Assembly (NCBI RefSeq): GCF_009659535.1
Contig: NZ_VJZZ01000013.1
Coordinates: 117,633 to 181,632, forward strand
Source of the DNA: Aggregicoccus sp. 17bor-14
Lineage (GTDB): Bacteria; Myxococcota; Myxococcia; Myxococcales; Myxococcaceae
Length of the DNA stretch: 64,000 nt
Direction of reading: 5' to 3'
Numbering within the stretch: the stretch's first letter is position 1; the number at the start of each line of letters is the position of its first letter. This document shows positions 1-8,882 of the stretch, one piece after another. Below the pieces are notes generated by a model. The model had not been told where the DNA came from and did not search any database. It was given only the letters and a program-made list of their open reading frames with translations. The translations under genes were made by a program, and so were the position numbers.

Positions 1-4
1 CAGC

Positions 5-2401
5 ATGACGTGGAAGGGAAACCCCGAGCAGCGGCAGCGCCGCGCGTGCCTCTCTGGCCGCGCGGGAGCCATCGCGGCCCTGCTGCTCTGCGTGCCGGGG
101 ACGGGGGCGTGGGCCCAGGCGCCGGCGGAGGACGCAGAGGCGGCGTCCGAGGCGCAGCTCGAGGACCTGCTCGAGGCGGCGCAGCGGGCACCGAGCAGTG
201 CGGGGGCCGAGCGGCTCTTCGCGGAGGAGGACCTCGCGCCGCACTTCACCCAGGGCGCGCTCGCCCAGGCGAAGCTCGCCTACGAGCGCCGCCGCTACGG
301 GCAGGCGCGCGCGCTCCTCGCCCGGGCACCGCAGAGCCCTCCCGTGCGCTACCTCGCGGCGCTCGCGGCGCTGAACGCCGGCGAGCTCGCCGTGGCGGCC
401 GAGGAGTTCAGCGCGCTCGCGGAGCGCTACCCGCCGCTCGCGGACCGCTGCCGGGCGCTCGCGGGCGGCGCGCGTGAGCGGCTGAAGCAGTGGGATGCAG
501 CGCTCGCCGCGTACGAGCAGGTGGCGCCCCCCGCGCTCGCCTTCCCCGAGGCGCGCTTCGGGATGTCGCGCGTGCTCGAGCGCAAGGGGGACCGGGTGGG
601 GGCGGCGCGGGTGCTCGAGCCGCTCACCGGCGATGCGCCGGGGCGCGGGCGTGAGGCGGCGCGGCTGCAGGCCCTGATGCGGACGTGCGACCTCGCACGC
701 GCGCGCCTCGACTACCAGGCCGAGCACCACGCGCTGCTCGAGGTGTGGGCCACGAGCCCGCTGTCTCCCGAGGCGGAGCGCGCCCGCGCGCGGCTCAAGG
801 GACTTCCCCTGCCCCTCAAGTGGCGGGTGCGGCGCGCGGAGGCCCTGCTCGCGCTGCACCTCAACGCGCAGGCGCTCGCGCAGCTCGAGCCCGTGCTGCC
901 GCAGCTCGCGCTGCCCGAGCCCCTCGCCTGCCGCGCGCACCTCGCCTACGGCACCGCGCTGCGCAAGGAGCGCCAGCACCGCAGCGCCGTGAGGGCGCTC
1001 GCCCCGGTGGCGGAGGCCTGCCGCGATGCCGAGCTGCGCCCGCGCGCCCTCTACCTGCTCGGCTATTCGCAGTCCGTCGTGGCGCCGCGCGACGCGGTGG
1101 AGACCTACGCCGCGCTCGCGCGCGACTACCCCGCGCACGCGCTCGCCGACGACGCGCTCTTCTTCGCCGCCCAGGTGCAGCTGCAGCTGGGCGACGCGCC
1201 GGGCGCGCTCGCGCGCTTCGAGGAGACGGCGCGCCGCTACCCCGAGGGCAACTTCGCCGCCGAGGCGCTCTTCAAGGCCTTCCTCGTCCAGTTCGAGCGC
1301 AAGGCCTGGGGGCCGGCGCTCGCGTCGCTCGCCGCCATTGAGGCGCTGCCGGCCGGCACGCTCCCGGACGAGGAGCCCTGGCGCGCGCGCTACTGGGAGG
1401 CGCGCAGCCTCGAGGCGCAGGGGCAGCTGCCCGAGGCGCTCGCGGCCTACGGGCGCGTGGCGCGCGAGCGGCCGGGCACCTACTACGGGATGCTCGCGTG
1501 TGGCCGGCTCGAGGCGCGCGAGGTGCCCTGTGGCCTCACGCCGGGCACGGCCTCGGGCAGCGCCCCGCCGCAGGGCCGCGGCGCGGAGCAGGGTGGCACG
1601 GGCCTGCCGCTGGGCACGCTCGCCGAGGAGCCCCACTTCTGGGCCGCGGTGGAGCTGCACCGGCTGCGGCTGCCGGGGGCCGCGGAGGAGCTGCTCGCCA
1701 TCGAGCCCCGGAGGCAGTCGCCCGCGGGGGCCCGGCTGCTCTTCCGACTGGCGCAGACGCTGGGGCTGGAGAAGACGGCGGGCGCGCTGGCGCGCAGTAC
1801 GGCGCTCACCTCGAGCCTCGTCGGCGCGCCGGACGCGAGCTCGCGACAGGTGTGGGAGGCCACCTATCCGCTCGCGTTCCAGCCCCTGGTGGAGCGCTAC
1901 GGCAAGGCGGCCCGGGTGGATGCGCACCTCGTGTACGCCCTCATGCGCGAGGAGAGCCGCTTCAACCCGCGCGCCCGCTCCTCCACCGGCGCGCTCGGCC
2001 TCACCCAGCTCATGCCGGCCACCGCGAGCGCCGTCGCCCGGGCCCACCGCGTCGGGCAGGTGACGGCCGAGCACCTGCTGCAACCCTACAAGAACCTGCA
2101 GCTGGGCTCGCTGTACCTCGGCTCGCTCCTGCGCGACTTCGAGGGGGAGCCCACCTACGCCATCGCCAGCTACAACGCAGGCCCCGGCGCCGTGCGCCGC
2201 TGGCTGCGCACGCGCCCCGCCGCCGAGCTGGACGAGTGGGTGGAGCTCATCCCCTTCGAGGAGACGCGCGCCTACGTGAAGCGGGTGCAGGCCAGCTACG
2301 CCACCTACCGGATCCTCTACGCGCGCCCCGCGCCCGCGCAGCCGGAGCGCACGCGCCGGGGCGCTGCGGGGAGTGGGCGCAGCGCCCTGCTCGCGCCGTA
2401 G
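5..2401 (+). CDS. Periplasmic soluble lytic murein transglycosylase with TPR-like superhelix
   Basis: Cleaves the MurNAc-GlcNAc bond of peptidoglycan with anhydro-muropeptide release (Slt70/MltE-type SLT family). An N-terminal signal sequence (about residues 1-38, hydrophobic AIAALLLCV then GAWAQA) sends it to the periplasm. Residues about 45-600 are Ala/Leu/Arg-rich helical repeats of TPR character, which in Slt70 form the ring around the glycan strand. The SLT domain covers about 628-760: MREESRFNPRARSSTGALGL has the catalytic Glu-Ser (E650-S651), then TQLMPATA, and YAIASYNAGPGAV near residue 720 is the second signature. 798 residues is longer than E. coli Slt70 because of an extra repeat region. 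The ATG lies 5 bases from the window edge, so an upstream start cannot be excluded. The strand continues into the TonB receptor after a 234-bp gap. Confidence 0.9.
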   Translation: MTWKGNPEQRQRRACLSGRAGAIAALLLCVPGTGAWAQAPAEDAEAASEAQLEDLLEAAQRAPSSAGAERLFAEEDLAPHFTQGALAQAKLAYERRRYGQARALLARAPQSPPVRYLAALAALNAGELAVAAEEFSALAERYPPLADRCRALAGGARERLKQWDAALAAYEQVAPPALAFPEARFGMSRVLERKGDRVGAARVLEPLTGDAPGRGREAARLQALMRTCDLARARLDYQAEHHALLEVWATSPLSPEAERARARLKGLPLPLKWRVRRAEALLALHLNAQALAQLEPVLPQLALPEPLACRAHLAYGTALRKERQHRSAVRALAPVAEACRDAELRPRALYLLGYSQSVVAPRDAVETYAALARDYPAHALADDALFFAAQVQLQLGDAPGALARFEETARRYPEGNFAAEALFKAFLVQFERKAWGPALASLAAIEALPAGTLPDEEPWRARYWEARSLEAQGQLPEALAAYGRVARERPGTYYGMLACGRLEAREVPCGLTPGTASGSAPPQGRGAEQGGTGLPLGTLAEEPHFWAAVELHRLRLPGAAEELLAIEPRRQSPAGARLLFRLAQTLGLEKTAGALARSTALTSSLVGAPDASSRQVWEATYPLAFQPLVERYGKAARVDAHLVYALMREESRFNPRARSSTGALGLTQLMPATASAVARAHRVGQVTAEHLLQPYKNLQLGSLYLGSLLRDFEGEPTYAIASYNAGPGAVRRWLRTRPAAELDEWVELIPFEETRAYVKRVQASYATYRILYARPAPAQPERTRRGAAGSGRSALLAP

Positions 2402-2635
2402 CCCGGGGCTGCGCCACGCGCGTGACCGTGGCGGGTGCCAGTACGGGCCGGCTCGTCTCCGATGCCTTGAGCGGGGGCCTTGTCCGCTCCGCTCGAAGGC
2501 AGCTATACGCATCACCGTTCCAGCCACCCAGCGCCTCGATGGCGGTCCCCTCGCGAGACCGTAGGGCGCTCGGTGGGGTGCGTCCTGGCGCGACCCGCTC
2601 CACACGAGCCCCTGCGCCAGTGGGTACTGCACCCC

Positions 2636-4906
2636 ATGGGACTGGATCTCCACACGGCCGCGCTGCTGGCCCTCCTCGCACCGAGCCTGGCGCTCGCGCA
2701 GACATCTCCTGATGCGGGCGGCTCGCCCTCCGCGCAGGCGGCGTCACCGCAGACACCGGACGGCGGAGCCACGCCGGCACCCGAGCGCGGCGCGACGCCA
2801 GCGCAGGACACGGGCCTCACGGTCGCCCCCGACAGCAGCGCGCCGCTGCCCGCTCCGGCTGAGCCTCCCGAAGCACCCGCGTCCGCGGCGAAGGAGCCCG
2901 CGCCGCTGGAGACCGTGGTGCGCGCCGCGCGCCCCTACACCGCCGCGAGCAGCAGCACGGTGCGCGACCGCGACTTCCTGCTGCGCCCGCACCCGCGGCC
3001 GGTGGACATCCTGCAGGTGGTGCCCGGGCTCTACACGAACCAGCACGCGGGCGGCGGCAAGGCGAACCAGTACTTCCTGCGCGGCTTCGACGCGGACCAC
3101 GGCACGGACGTGGCGCTCTCGGTGGACGGGGTTCCGGTGAACCTCGTGAGCCACGGCCACGGCCAGGGCTACGCGGACCTCAACTGGATCATCCCCGAGG
3201 TGGTGCAGCGGGTGGACGTGGCCAAGGGCCCGTACTTCGCGAGCCTCGGGGACTTCGCCACCGCGGGCGCGGTGAACCTGGTGGCGCGCGACGCGCAGGA
3301 GCAGAGCCAGCTCACGCTCGGCGGCGGCAGCTTCCGTACCTACCGCGCGCTGGGGCTGTTCTCGCCGGAGCTCGGCGAGTGGAAGCCGCTGCTCGCCGCG
3401 CAGGTGTACGGGACGAACGGCCCCTTCGACAGCCCCGAGCGCCTGAAGCGCTACAGCCTCTTCGGCAAGCTCACGCGGCAGCTGCCCGGTGGCGCGCAGC
3501 TCTCGCTCGCGGTCACCTCGTACGGCAGCGGGTGGAACGCCAGCGGGCAGATTCCCCTGCGTGAGGTGGAGGCGGGGCGGCTCTCGCGCTTCGGCACCCT
3601 GGACCCGGACGAGGGCGGCAACTCGCAGCGCCACAGCGTGTACGCCCAGTACCGCGCCCGCACGGACGGCGGCGGCGAGGTGCAGGCGCTCGCGTACCTG
3701 GTGCAGTACCGGCTCAACCTCTACAGCAACTTCACCTTCTTCAGCCGCGACCCGGTCAACGGCGACATGATCGAGCAGTACGACGCGCGCACCCTCGCGG
3801 GCTTCCACGCGAGCTACCGCTTCGCGCACGAGCTGGGCAGCGTGCGGCTGGAGACCACCGTGGGCGCGCAGCTGCGCTCGGACACGGTGGACAACGGCCT
3901 CTACGACGCGAAGGCGCGCGAGCGCCTCTCGCCCGGGGTGCTCGCCCACGTGCGCGAGGGGAGCCTTGGCGCGTACGCCCAGGAGGACGTGACCTTCACC
4001 CGCTGGCTGCGCCTGGTGGCCGGCCTGCGCGCGGACTACTTCGGCTTCTCGGTGGACGACCGGCTCGAGGACCTGGGCGGCCTGGGGACGAAGAGCTCCG
4101 GCGTCCGGCAGGCCTCGCAGCTCAGCCCCAAGGCGAGCCTCGTGGTGAGCGCGCTCCCGGAGACGGAGCTGTACCTGAACTACGGAGACGGCTTTCACTC
4201 CAACGACGCGCGCGGCGTGGTGCGCGAGCCGGACGCGGTGACGCCGCTCACCCGGGCGCGCGGCTACGAGGTGGGCGCGCGCACGCGCCTCTTCGACCGG
4301 CTGGACCTGGCCGGCAGCCTCTTCCTGCTGGACCTGGACAGCGAGCTCGTCTGGGTGGGAGACGAGGGCGGGACGGAAGCGCGCGGCCCCACGCGCCGGC
4401 GCGGCCTGGAGGGCGAGGCGCGCCTGCGGCTGCTCTCCTGGCTCTACGCGGACGCGGACGTGACGGTGTCGCGCGCGACGTACGTGCAGAACGCGGGCAA
4501 CGCGAACGCGGTGGCGCTCGCCCCCACCTTCATCCTCCAGGGCGGGCTCTCCGCGCGCCACCCCAGCGGAGTGTACGGGCGCCTCGGCGCGCTGCACCTC
4601 GCGGACCGCCCGGCCACAGAGGACCGCTTCCTCACCGCCGAGGGCTTCACCCGCGTGGACGCCACGCTCGGCTACCGCGCGCGCCGCTTCGAGCTGAGCC
4701 TCGCGGTACAGAACCTGCTCGATACGCCGTGGCGCGAGGCGCAGTTCGCCAACGTGTCCCGGCTGCCCAGCGAGACCGGCCCCGAGAGCTGCCCAGCGGG
4801 CACGCGCCCCGCCGGCGAGCCGGGCGCCTTCGAGGGCTGCGAGGACCTTCACTTCACTCCCGGCGCGCCCCTCAACGCCCAGCTCGCGGTGAGCCTCTTC
4901 TTCTAG
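2636..4906 (+). CDS. TonB-dependent outer-membrane receptor
   Basis: A 756-residue ligand-gated outer-membrane transporter driven by TonB-ExbBD. I take the ATG at 2636: it begins a clean signal peptide (MGLDLHTAALLALLAPSLALAQ), whereas the TTG 156 bases upstream adds a non-protein-like leader. After the signal comes a Pro/Ala-rich linker to about residue 90, then a TonB-box-like PLETVVRAARP. The plug domain follows, with a DILQVVPGLYTNQHAGGGKA stretch, a RGFDADHGTDVALSVDGVPV stretch and VDVAKGPYF. The rest alternates in barrel fashion and ends in LAVSLFF, with the terminal Phe typical of barrels. The substrate is unknown; the gene has no siderophore or cobalamin neighbours and I found no riboswitch in its leader. 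The His-rich segment at VSHGHGQGYADLNW is reminiscent of metal-related receptors, which is only a hint. Its stop codon interlocks with that of the convergent small gene (CTAG). Confidence 0.92.
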   Translation: MGLDLHTAALLALLAPSLALAQTSPDAGGSPSAQAASPQTPDGGATPAPERGATPAQDTGLTVAPDSSAPLPAPAEPPEAPASAAKEPAPLETVVRAARPYTAASSSTVRDRDFLLRPHPRPVDILQVVPGLYTNQHAGGGKANQYFLRGFDADHGTDVALSVDGVPVNLVSHGHGQGYADLNWIIPEVVQRVDVAKGPYFASLGDFATAGAVNLVARDAQEQSQLTLGGGSFRTYRALGLFSPELGEWKPLLAAQVYGTNGPFDSPERLKRYSLFGKLTRQLPGGAQLSLAVTSYGSGWNASGQIPLREVEAGRLSRFGTLDPDEGGNSQRHSVYAQYRARTDGGGEVQALAYLVQYRLNLYSNFTFFSRDPVNGDMIEQYDARTLAGFHASYRFAHELGSVRLETTVGAQLRSDTVDNGLYDAKARERLSPGVLAHVREGSLGAYAQEDVTFTRWLRLVAGLRADYFGFSVDDRLEDLGGLGTKSSGVRQASQLSPKASLVVSALPETELYLNYGDGFHSNDARGVVREPDAVTPLTRARGYEVGARTRLFDRLDLAGSLFLLDLDSELVWVGDEGGTEARGPTRRRGLEGEARLRLLSWLYADADVTVSRATYVQNAGNANAVALAPTFILQGGLSARHPSGVYGRLGALHLADRPATEDRFLTAEGFTRVDATLGYRARRFELSLAVQNLLDTPWREAQFANVSRLPSETGPESCPAGTRPAGEPGAFEGCEDLHFTPGAPLNAQLAVSLFF

Positions 4907-5145
4907 GGGCGCGGGCGCGCCCGCAGCTCGAGCAGGCGGTCCATCACGTCCGCGCACAGCTCCTCGAGCCGCTCGGCGAGGTCCGCGTCGCGCGGGTCGG
5001 CCGGGTGCTCGCCGGGGTTGCCGAGGCTGCGCTCCTCGCGCGAGGCGCCGAGCGCGGCCCGGGCGGAGCCGAGGGCCCGCTCCATCGCGTCGAGGCGCTC
5101 GAGGCGCAGGAGGTCCGCTTCGTCGGGGGGCCGGGGGTAGAACAT
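4903..5145 (-). CDS. Small acidic/basic helical protein of unknown function (80 aa)
   Basis: I do not recognise this protein. It starts at the ATG giving MFYPRPPDEADLLRLERLDA and ends in LLELRARPRP. It is strongly charged and predicted helical, with a Leu-rich heptad-like pattern in both halves (LLRLERLDAMERAL and LAERLEELCADVMDRLLELR) joined by a Pro/Gly segment, so a short helical hairpin is plausible. There is one Cys and no signal or membrane segment. A weak GGAG precedes the start. The stop codon overlaps the stop of the TonB receptor on the other strand by two bases. The divergent neighbour is the CBS-pair gene, with 180 bp between the starts. Coding status rests on protein-like composition and tight packing; a chance frame in this G+C-rich DNA remains possible. 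Confidence 0.5.
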   Translation of the reverse strand: MFYPRPPDEADLLRLERLDAMERALGSARAALGASREERSLGNPGEHPADPRDADLAERLEELCADVMDRLLELRARPRP

Positions 5146-5325
5146 GCTCCAGGGCTCCAGGGAGGAGAGGTCCGTGCAGTACGGGCGTGCCCATCCTTCG
5201 GATTGCCCACACTCCGGGTGAGGGGCCAGGCACACAGGCCCCCTGCGGCCCGCCCGCTCAGCGCTTTGAGTGCTCCGCCCGCGTGCGCACCTTTGGGGCT
5301 CCGATTCAGAGGAGGAGCGACGACC

Positions 5326-5754
5326 ATGAAGCTGAGCGAGGTGATGACCCGCGACGTGCAGATCGCCAACCCGGACGACACGCTGGCGGAGGCGGCGCTG
5401 CGGATGACGGACCACGAGGTGGGCGCGCTGCCGGTGTGCAACGGCCGCAAGGTGCTGGGGATGATCACCGACCGCGACCTCGTGGTGCGCGGCATCGCCC
5501 GTCACCTCGACCCCGAGACCACCCAGGTGCAGCGCTGCATGAGCGAGGGCGTGCTCTGGTGCTTCGAGGACGAGGACGTGCAGGAGGCCGCGCGCAAGAT
5601 GGCCGAGCAGCAGGTGCGCCGGCTCATCGTGGTGGACCGCGACAAGAACCTCGTGGGCATGGTGGCGCTCGCGGACGTGGCGCGCAGCGCGGACGAGCGC
5701 GTGAGCGGCAGCGCGCTCGAGGGCATCAGCGAGCCCTCGCTCTCGGCGCACTAG
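5326..5754 (+). CDS. CBS-pair (Bateman module) protein
   Basis: A stand-alone tandem CBS protein of 142 residues. CBS pairs bind adenosine nucleotides or related ligands and act as energy or ligand sensors; here nothing is fused to the pair, so it must act on a partner. Repeat 1 (about residues 1-60) has the usual start MKLSEVMTRDVQIANPDDTL and ends GMITDRDLVVRGIA. Repeat 2 (about 68-128) has CMSEGVLWCFEDEDVQEAA and ends NLVGMVALADVAR. Such short proteins are common in Myxococcota and resemble the Hrp1-type hypoxic response protein by domain content. The start is well set: AGGAGG at 5310-5315 is ten bases ahead of the ATG. The neighbours (unknown small gene, HdeD-like membrane protein) do not define its target. 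Confidence 0.9.
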   Translation: MKLSEVMTRDVQIANPDDTLAEAALRMTDHEVGALPVCNGRKVLGMITDRDLVVRGIARHLDPETTQVQRCMSEGVLWCFEDEDVQEAARKMAEQQVRRLIVVDRDKNLVGMVALADVARSADERVSGSALEGISEPSLSAH

Positions 5755-5765
5755 GCGCGCGCGCC

Positions 5766-6359
5766 CTACGCCGACCGGGCGTGCTCGGGCTCCAGGTCCT
5801 TGAGCCCGATGGCGAAGGCAATCCACGCAGCCCCGCGGAAGACGAGCTCGACGCCCACGAAGGTGCCGATGAGCCACAGCGCCGAGCCGGGCAGCTGACG
5901 CCACACCAGCGCGGCCAGCACGAGCGAGACCGCGCCGTTCAAGGTCTCCCACAGCCAGCCGTTCTGACGGTTGAGCAGCGACGCCACCACGCGGAACAGC
6001 CCCGAGGAGGCGAACCAGCCCACCGCGAGCAGCGAGAGCGTGAGCGCGCTGCCCACCGGCGTGCGCAGCACCAGCAGCCCCACCACGGCCCCCAGCACGC
6101 CGGAGAGCAGGTGCAGCGTGAAGCCGCTGGAGCGGCGCGCCCCGAAGGCGTGCACCACCTCCGCCACGCCGCCGATGACCAGCGACCAGCCGAGCAGCAG
6201 CACCGAGAGCAGGGTGGTGGCCATCGAGGAGCGGAGCGCCCAGAAGCCCACCACCAGCAGCAGCAGCCCGAGCGCCCAGAACCAGCCCCGGTGGCGCAAC
6301 AGCTCCTCGTGCACCGCGCTCAACGCCGCGGCCTCGCGCTCCGCACGGTTCGGTTCCAT
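5766..6359 (-). CDS. HdeD/DUF308 family multi-pass membrane protein
   Basis: A 197-residue inner-membrane protein built of about six hydrophobic segments from residue 25 onward (WFWALGLLLLVVGFWAL, LLSVLLLGWSLVIGGVAEVV, LLSGVLGAVVGLLVL, LTLSLLAVGWFASSGLF, TLNGAVSLVLAALVW, LIGTFVGVELVFRGAAWIAF). The repeated Gly-rich pairs and the GGVAEVVHAF segment fit the HdeD family (DUF308), known in E. coli for high-density acid resistance; the molecular mechanism is not established. The N-terminus MEPNRAEREAAALSAVHEEL is cytoplasmic and charged. GGGAGG about six bases upstream fixes the ATG. It lies between the convergent CBS gene (11 bp from its stop) and the histidine kinase upstream on the same strand. 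Confidence 0.85.
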   Translation of the reverse strand: MEPNRAEREAAALSAVHEELLRHRGWFWALGLLLLVVGFWALRSSMATTLLSVLLLGWSLVIGGVAEVVHAFGARRSSGFTLHLLSGVLGAVVGLLVLRTPVGSALTLSLLAVGWFASSGLFRVVASLLNRQNGWLWETLNGAVSLVLAALVWRQLPGSALWLIGTFVGVELVFRGAAWIAFAIGLKDLEPEHARSA

Positions 6360-6486
6360 CGCAGCCTCCCGGGGCGCCCGCTCGGGACCCACACGGCCAC
6401 CGTAGGTCCTGCGCCCGCACCTGGCAGCGGCCGCCCACTCGCGCCGCCGCCGGGTCCGCTGCCTCCCTGAAACCCCCGAGGGCGCG

Positions 6487-8337
6487 CTACGGCGCGCGGC
6501 GAGGCCAGTGCACGCGGAACAGGGTGCCCCCGGCCTCGCTGGACTGCACCTCCACGCGGCCGCCGTGCGCGAGCGCGATCTGCTGCGCGATGTAGAGCCC
6601 CAGCCCCACGCTCTTGCCCGCCGCGCCCGCGTCCTCCCCCGCGTCGCTGCCGCGGCGCATCGGCTCGAAGAGGTAGGGCAGGTCCGCGCCCGGGATGGGC
6701 CGGCCGCGGTTGTGCACCTCGAGCAGCACCTCGTCCGCGAGCCCGCGCGTGCACACCTGCACCCCGCTGTCCGCCGCCCCGTGCTGCAGGGCGTTGCCCA
6801 CCAGGTTGGCGATGACCTGCGCGGCGCGGTCCGCATCGAGCAGCAGCGTGGCCTCGCCCTCCTGGTGCACGTGCAGCGCGCGTCCCGGGTGCGTCACCTG
6901 CAGCTCGTCCACCACCTGCTGGGTGAGCGCGTGCAGGTCCACGCTCGCGCGGGTGATGGGGATGCCGCTGCCCATGCGCGCGCGGGTGAAGTCCAGCAGG
7001 TCGCGCACCAGGCGGTTCGCGCGCTCCGCGGAGCTGAGCACGCGGCCCGCGACGCGCCGCTGCCGCTCGTCCAGCCCCTCGCGCGAGAGCAGCGTGGCGG
7101 CGGAGAGGCTGATGGCGGCGATGGGGTTGCGCAGGTCGTGGCTCACGATGCCGATGAGCTGCTGCTCGAACTCGGCGCGCCGCCGCTCGGCCTCCGCCTG
7201 GCGGCGCTGCTCGGTGACGTCGCGCCCGGCCGCGTACAGCACCCCCGCCTCCACGTCCGGCGCCGCGTTCCACGACACCCAGCGGTAGCTGCCGTCCGCG
7301 TGCCGGAAGCGGCACTCGAAGCGCGCGGTGGACTGCCCCTGGCCGAGCCGCGCGAGCTCCTCGGCCGCCGCCGCCTGGTCCTCCGGGTGCTCCAGCTCGC
7401 GCAGGCGCTGGCCCACCAGCGCCGCGGGCGCGTAGCCCAGCAGCCGCTCCCAGGCGGGGTTCACGCGCCGCACCACACCGGTGGCCAGGTCCGCGATGCA
7501 CAGCAGCTCCTGCGAGAGGACGAAGAAGCGATCGCGCTCCTGCTCCGCGCGCCGGCGCTCGGTGATGTCCTTGCCCACGCCCACGAAGCCCGCGGGCGCG
7601 CCGCCGGGGCCGCGCAAGAGCGTGGTGCGCACGTCCACCCAGAGCTCGCGCCCGTCGCGGTGCCGCCCCTTCCACTCGCCCCGGTAGTCCTCGCCGTGCA
7701 GGATGCGCGAGAGGTCCTCGGGCAAGCTGCTCAGGTCCTGCTCCGGGTAGAGCAGCGCCGGGGTGTGGCCCAGCACCTCGTCCGCCGTGTAGCCGAACAG
7801 CGCCTCGGCGCCCACGTTCCAGTGGGTGATGCGCCCCTCCAGGTCGGTGACGATGACGCTGTCGCGCACGTTCTCCAGGATGCGCGCCTGGCCCGCGAGC
7901 GCCGCGTTCAGCGCCTCCAGCTCCGCGCGCGCGCTGCGCTCGGCCTCGAGCTGCCGCGCGCGCTCCTGCGAGACGGACTGCCGGCGCAGCACCGTGCTCA
8001 GCGTGGCCACCAGCTCGTCCGGGTCCACCGGCGCCACGAGGAAGGTGTCCGCGCCGCCCTGCAGCCCGTGCACGCGGTCCGTGCTGGTGGTGAAGGCGGC
8101 GGACATCTGCACGATGGGCACGTGCGCGGTGGCCGGGTGCGCGCGCAGCCGGCGGCTCACCTCGAAGCCCGGGATGTCCGGCAGCTTCACGTCCAGCAGC
8201 ACGAGGTCCGGCGGCTCCGCGAGCGCGAGCCGCAGCGCCTCCTCGCCGGTGCTCGCCTCGCGCGGCGCGAAGCCTGCGCGCCGCAGCACGTTCGTCAGCA
8301 GGTAGCGCTGCGCGGGGTGGTCGTCCACCACGAGCAC
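6487..8337 (-). CDS. Hybrid histidine kinase: receiver-PAS-PAS-HisKA-HATPase
   Basis: A cytoplasmic two-component protein with its receiver at the N-terminus. Receiver at about 1-115: VVDDHP acidic pocket, phospho-accepting D49 in LVLLDVKLPD. PAS 1 at about 145-265 (RITHWNVGAEALFGYTADEV) and PAS 2 at about 275-385 (RVNPAWERLLGYAP, FECRFRHADGSYRWVSWN, a PAC motif). The kinase core has the dimerisation H-box IGIVSHDLRNPIAAI (His about 400), N-box QVIANLVGNALQHG, and G-boxes ending VGLGLYIAQQIALAHGG. There are no membrane segments, so it senses an internal or diffusible cue. The first usable common start is GTG at 8337, but this clips the receiver strand; an in-frame CTG at 8373 would add a natural-looking SSNPPPAQPNV leader. 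No DNA-binding regulator is adjacent, so its partner must be encoded elsewhere. Confidence 0.9.
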   Translation of the reverse strand: MLVVDDHPAQRYLLTNVLRRAGFAPREASTGEEALRLALAEPPDLVLLDVKLPDIPGFEVSRRLRAHPATAHVPIVQMSAAFTTSTDRVHGLQGGADTFLVAPVDPDELVATLSTVLRRQSVSQERARQLEAERSARAELEALNAALAGQARILENVRDSVIVTDLEGRITHWNVGAEALFGYTADEVLGHTPALLYPEQDLSSLPEDLSRILHGEDYRGEWKGRHRDGRELWVDVRTTLLRGPGGAPAGFVGVGKDITERRRAEQERDRFFVLSQELLCIADLATGVVRRVNPAWERLLGYAPAALVGQRLRELEHPEDQAAAAEELARLGQGQSTARFECRFRHADGSYRWVSWNAAPDVEAGVLYAAGRDVTEQRRQAEAERRRAEFEQQLIGIVSHDLRNPIAAISLSAATLLSREGLDERQRRVAGRVLSSAERANRLVRDLLDFTRARMGSGIPITRASVDLHALTQQVVDELQVTHPGRALHVHQEGEATLLLDADRAAQVIANLVGNALQHGAADSGVQVCTRGLADEVLLEVHNRGRPIPGADLPYLFEPMRRGSDAGEDAGAAGKSVGLGLYIAQQIALAHGGRVEVQSSEAGGTLFRVHWPRRAP

Positions 8338-8530
8338 GACGTTGGGCTGGGCAGGAGGAGGGTTCGAGGACAGAGACGGCCCCGCGCGCGAGGAGAGGAT
8401 GCCCGCTGCTTAGCGTCCCCCCACGGCCTCCGCCACGTGACGGGTGGGCGAGGGTGTCATCCGCCTGACTGCCCGCCCGCTGACCCAGCGCGCCTCCCGC
8501 CCGGGCCGCGAGCCCCGGGGCGTGTGCCGC

Positions 8531-8791
8531 TCAGGCGCGCGCGAAGCGGCGCACCCAGAGCAGCCGGGTGCCGGGCGCGAGCCAGCAGTGCGCCACGTGG
8601 CCCGCCGCCTCCACGCTCAGGCGCGGCCCGAAGAGGTGCGCGCGCCGGGCCGCGAGCTGCGCCACCTCGCGCAGCTGGCCCACCAGCCGCTCTCCCGCCT
8701 CGGGCGCGAGCGCGCCGAAGGCCGCGCGCGCCTCGTCGCTCAGCAGCACGGGCAGGTCCGGGCACAGGTCCATGATGCGGCAGTCCTCCAT
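8531..8791 (-). CDS. Small cytoplasmic protein of unknown function (86 aa)
   Basis: I do not recognise the family. The ATG chosen gives MEDCRIMDLCPDLPVLLSDE; the frame stays open upstream to 8875, but that extension is Pro/Arg-rich and not protein-like. A second Met (MDLCPDL) could also serve. The body is predicted helical (EARAAFGALAPEAGERLVGQLREVAQLAAR) and then strand-rich (VAHCWLAPGTRLLWVRRFARA). The terminal pattern, short strands with aromatic and basic residues, is loosely like small RelE-fold proteins, but catalytic residues cannot be assigned and no antitoxin partner is visible. It lies 91 bases before the stop of the S41 peptidase on the same strand order and 190 bp from the kinase. 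Coding support is moderate. Confidence 0.5.
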   Translation of the reverse strand: MEDCRIMDLCPDLPVLLSDEARAAFGALAPEAGERLVGQLREVAQLAARRAHLFGPRLSVEAAGHVAHCWLAPGTRLLWVRRFARA

Positions 8792-8882
8792 GCCACACAC
8801 GGTGCGCCGCGCGGTGGGAGCGCGGAAGTGGGCTCGCGGGCCAGGGTCCGCAGTACAGGTGGGCACCGGGCCCACCCTGGGC

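Noticed and set aside
2402..2635. Cobalamin riboswitch or other leader before the TonB receptor
   Set aside because: No B12-box-like or conserved pairing pattern was found in the 234-bp leader.
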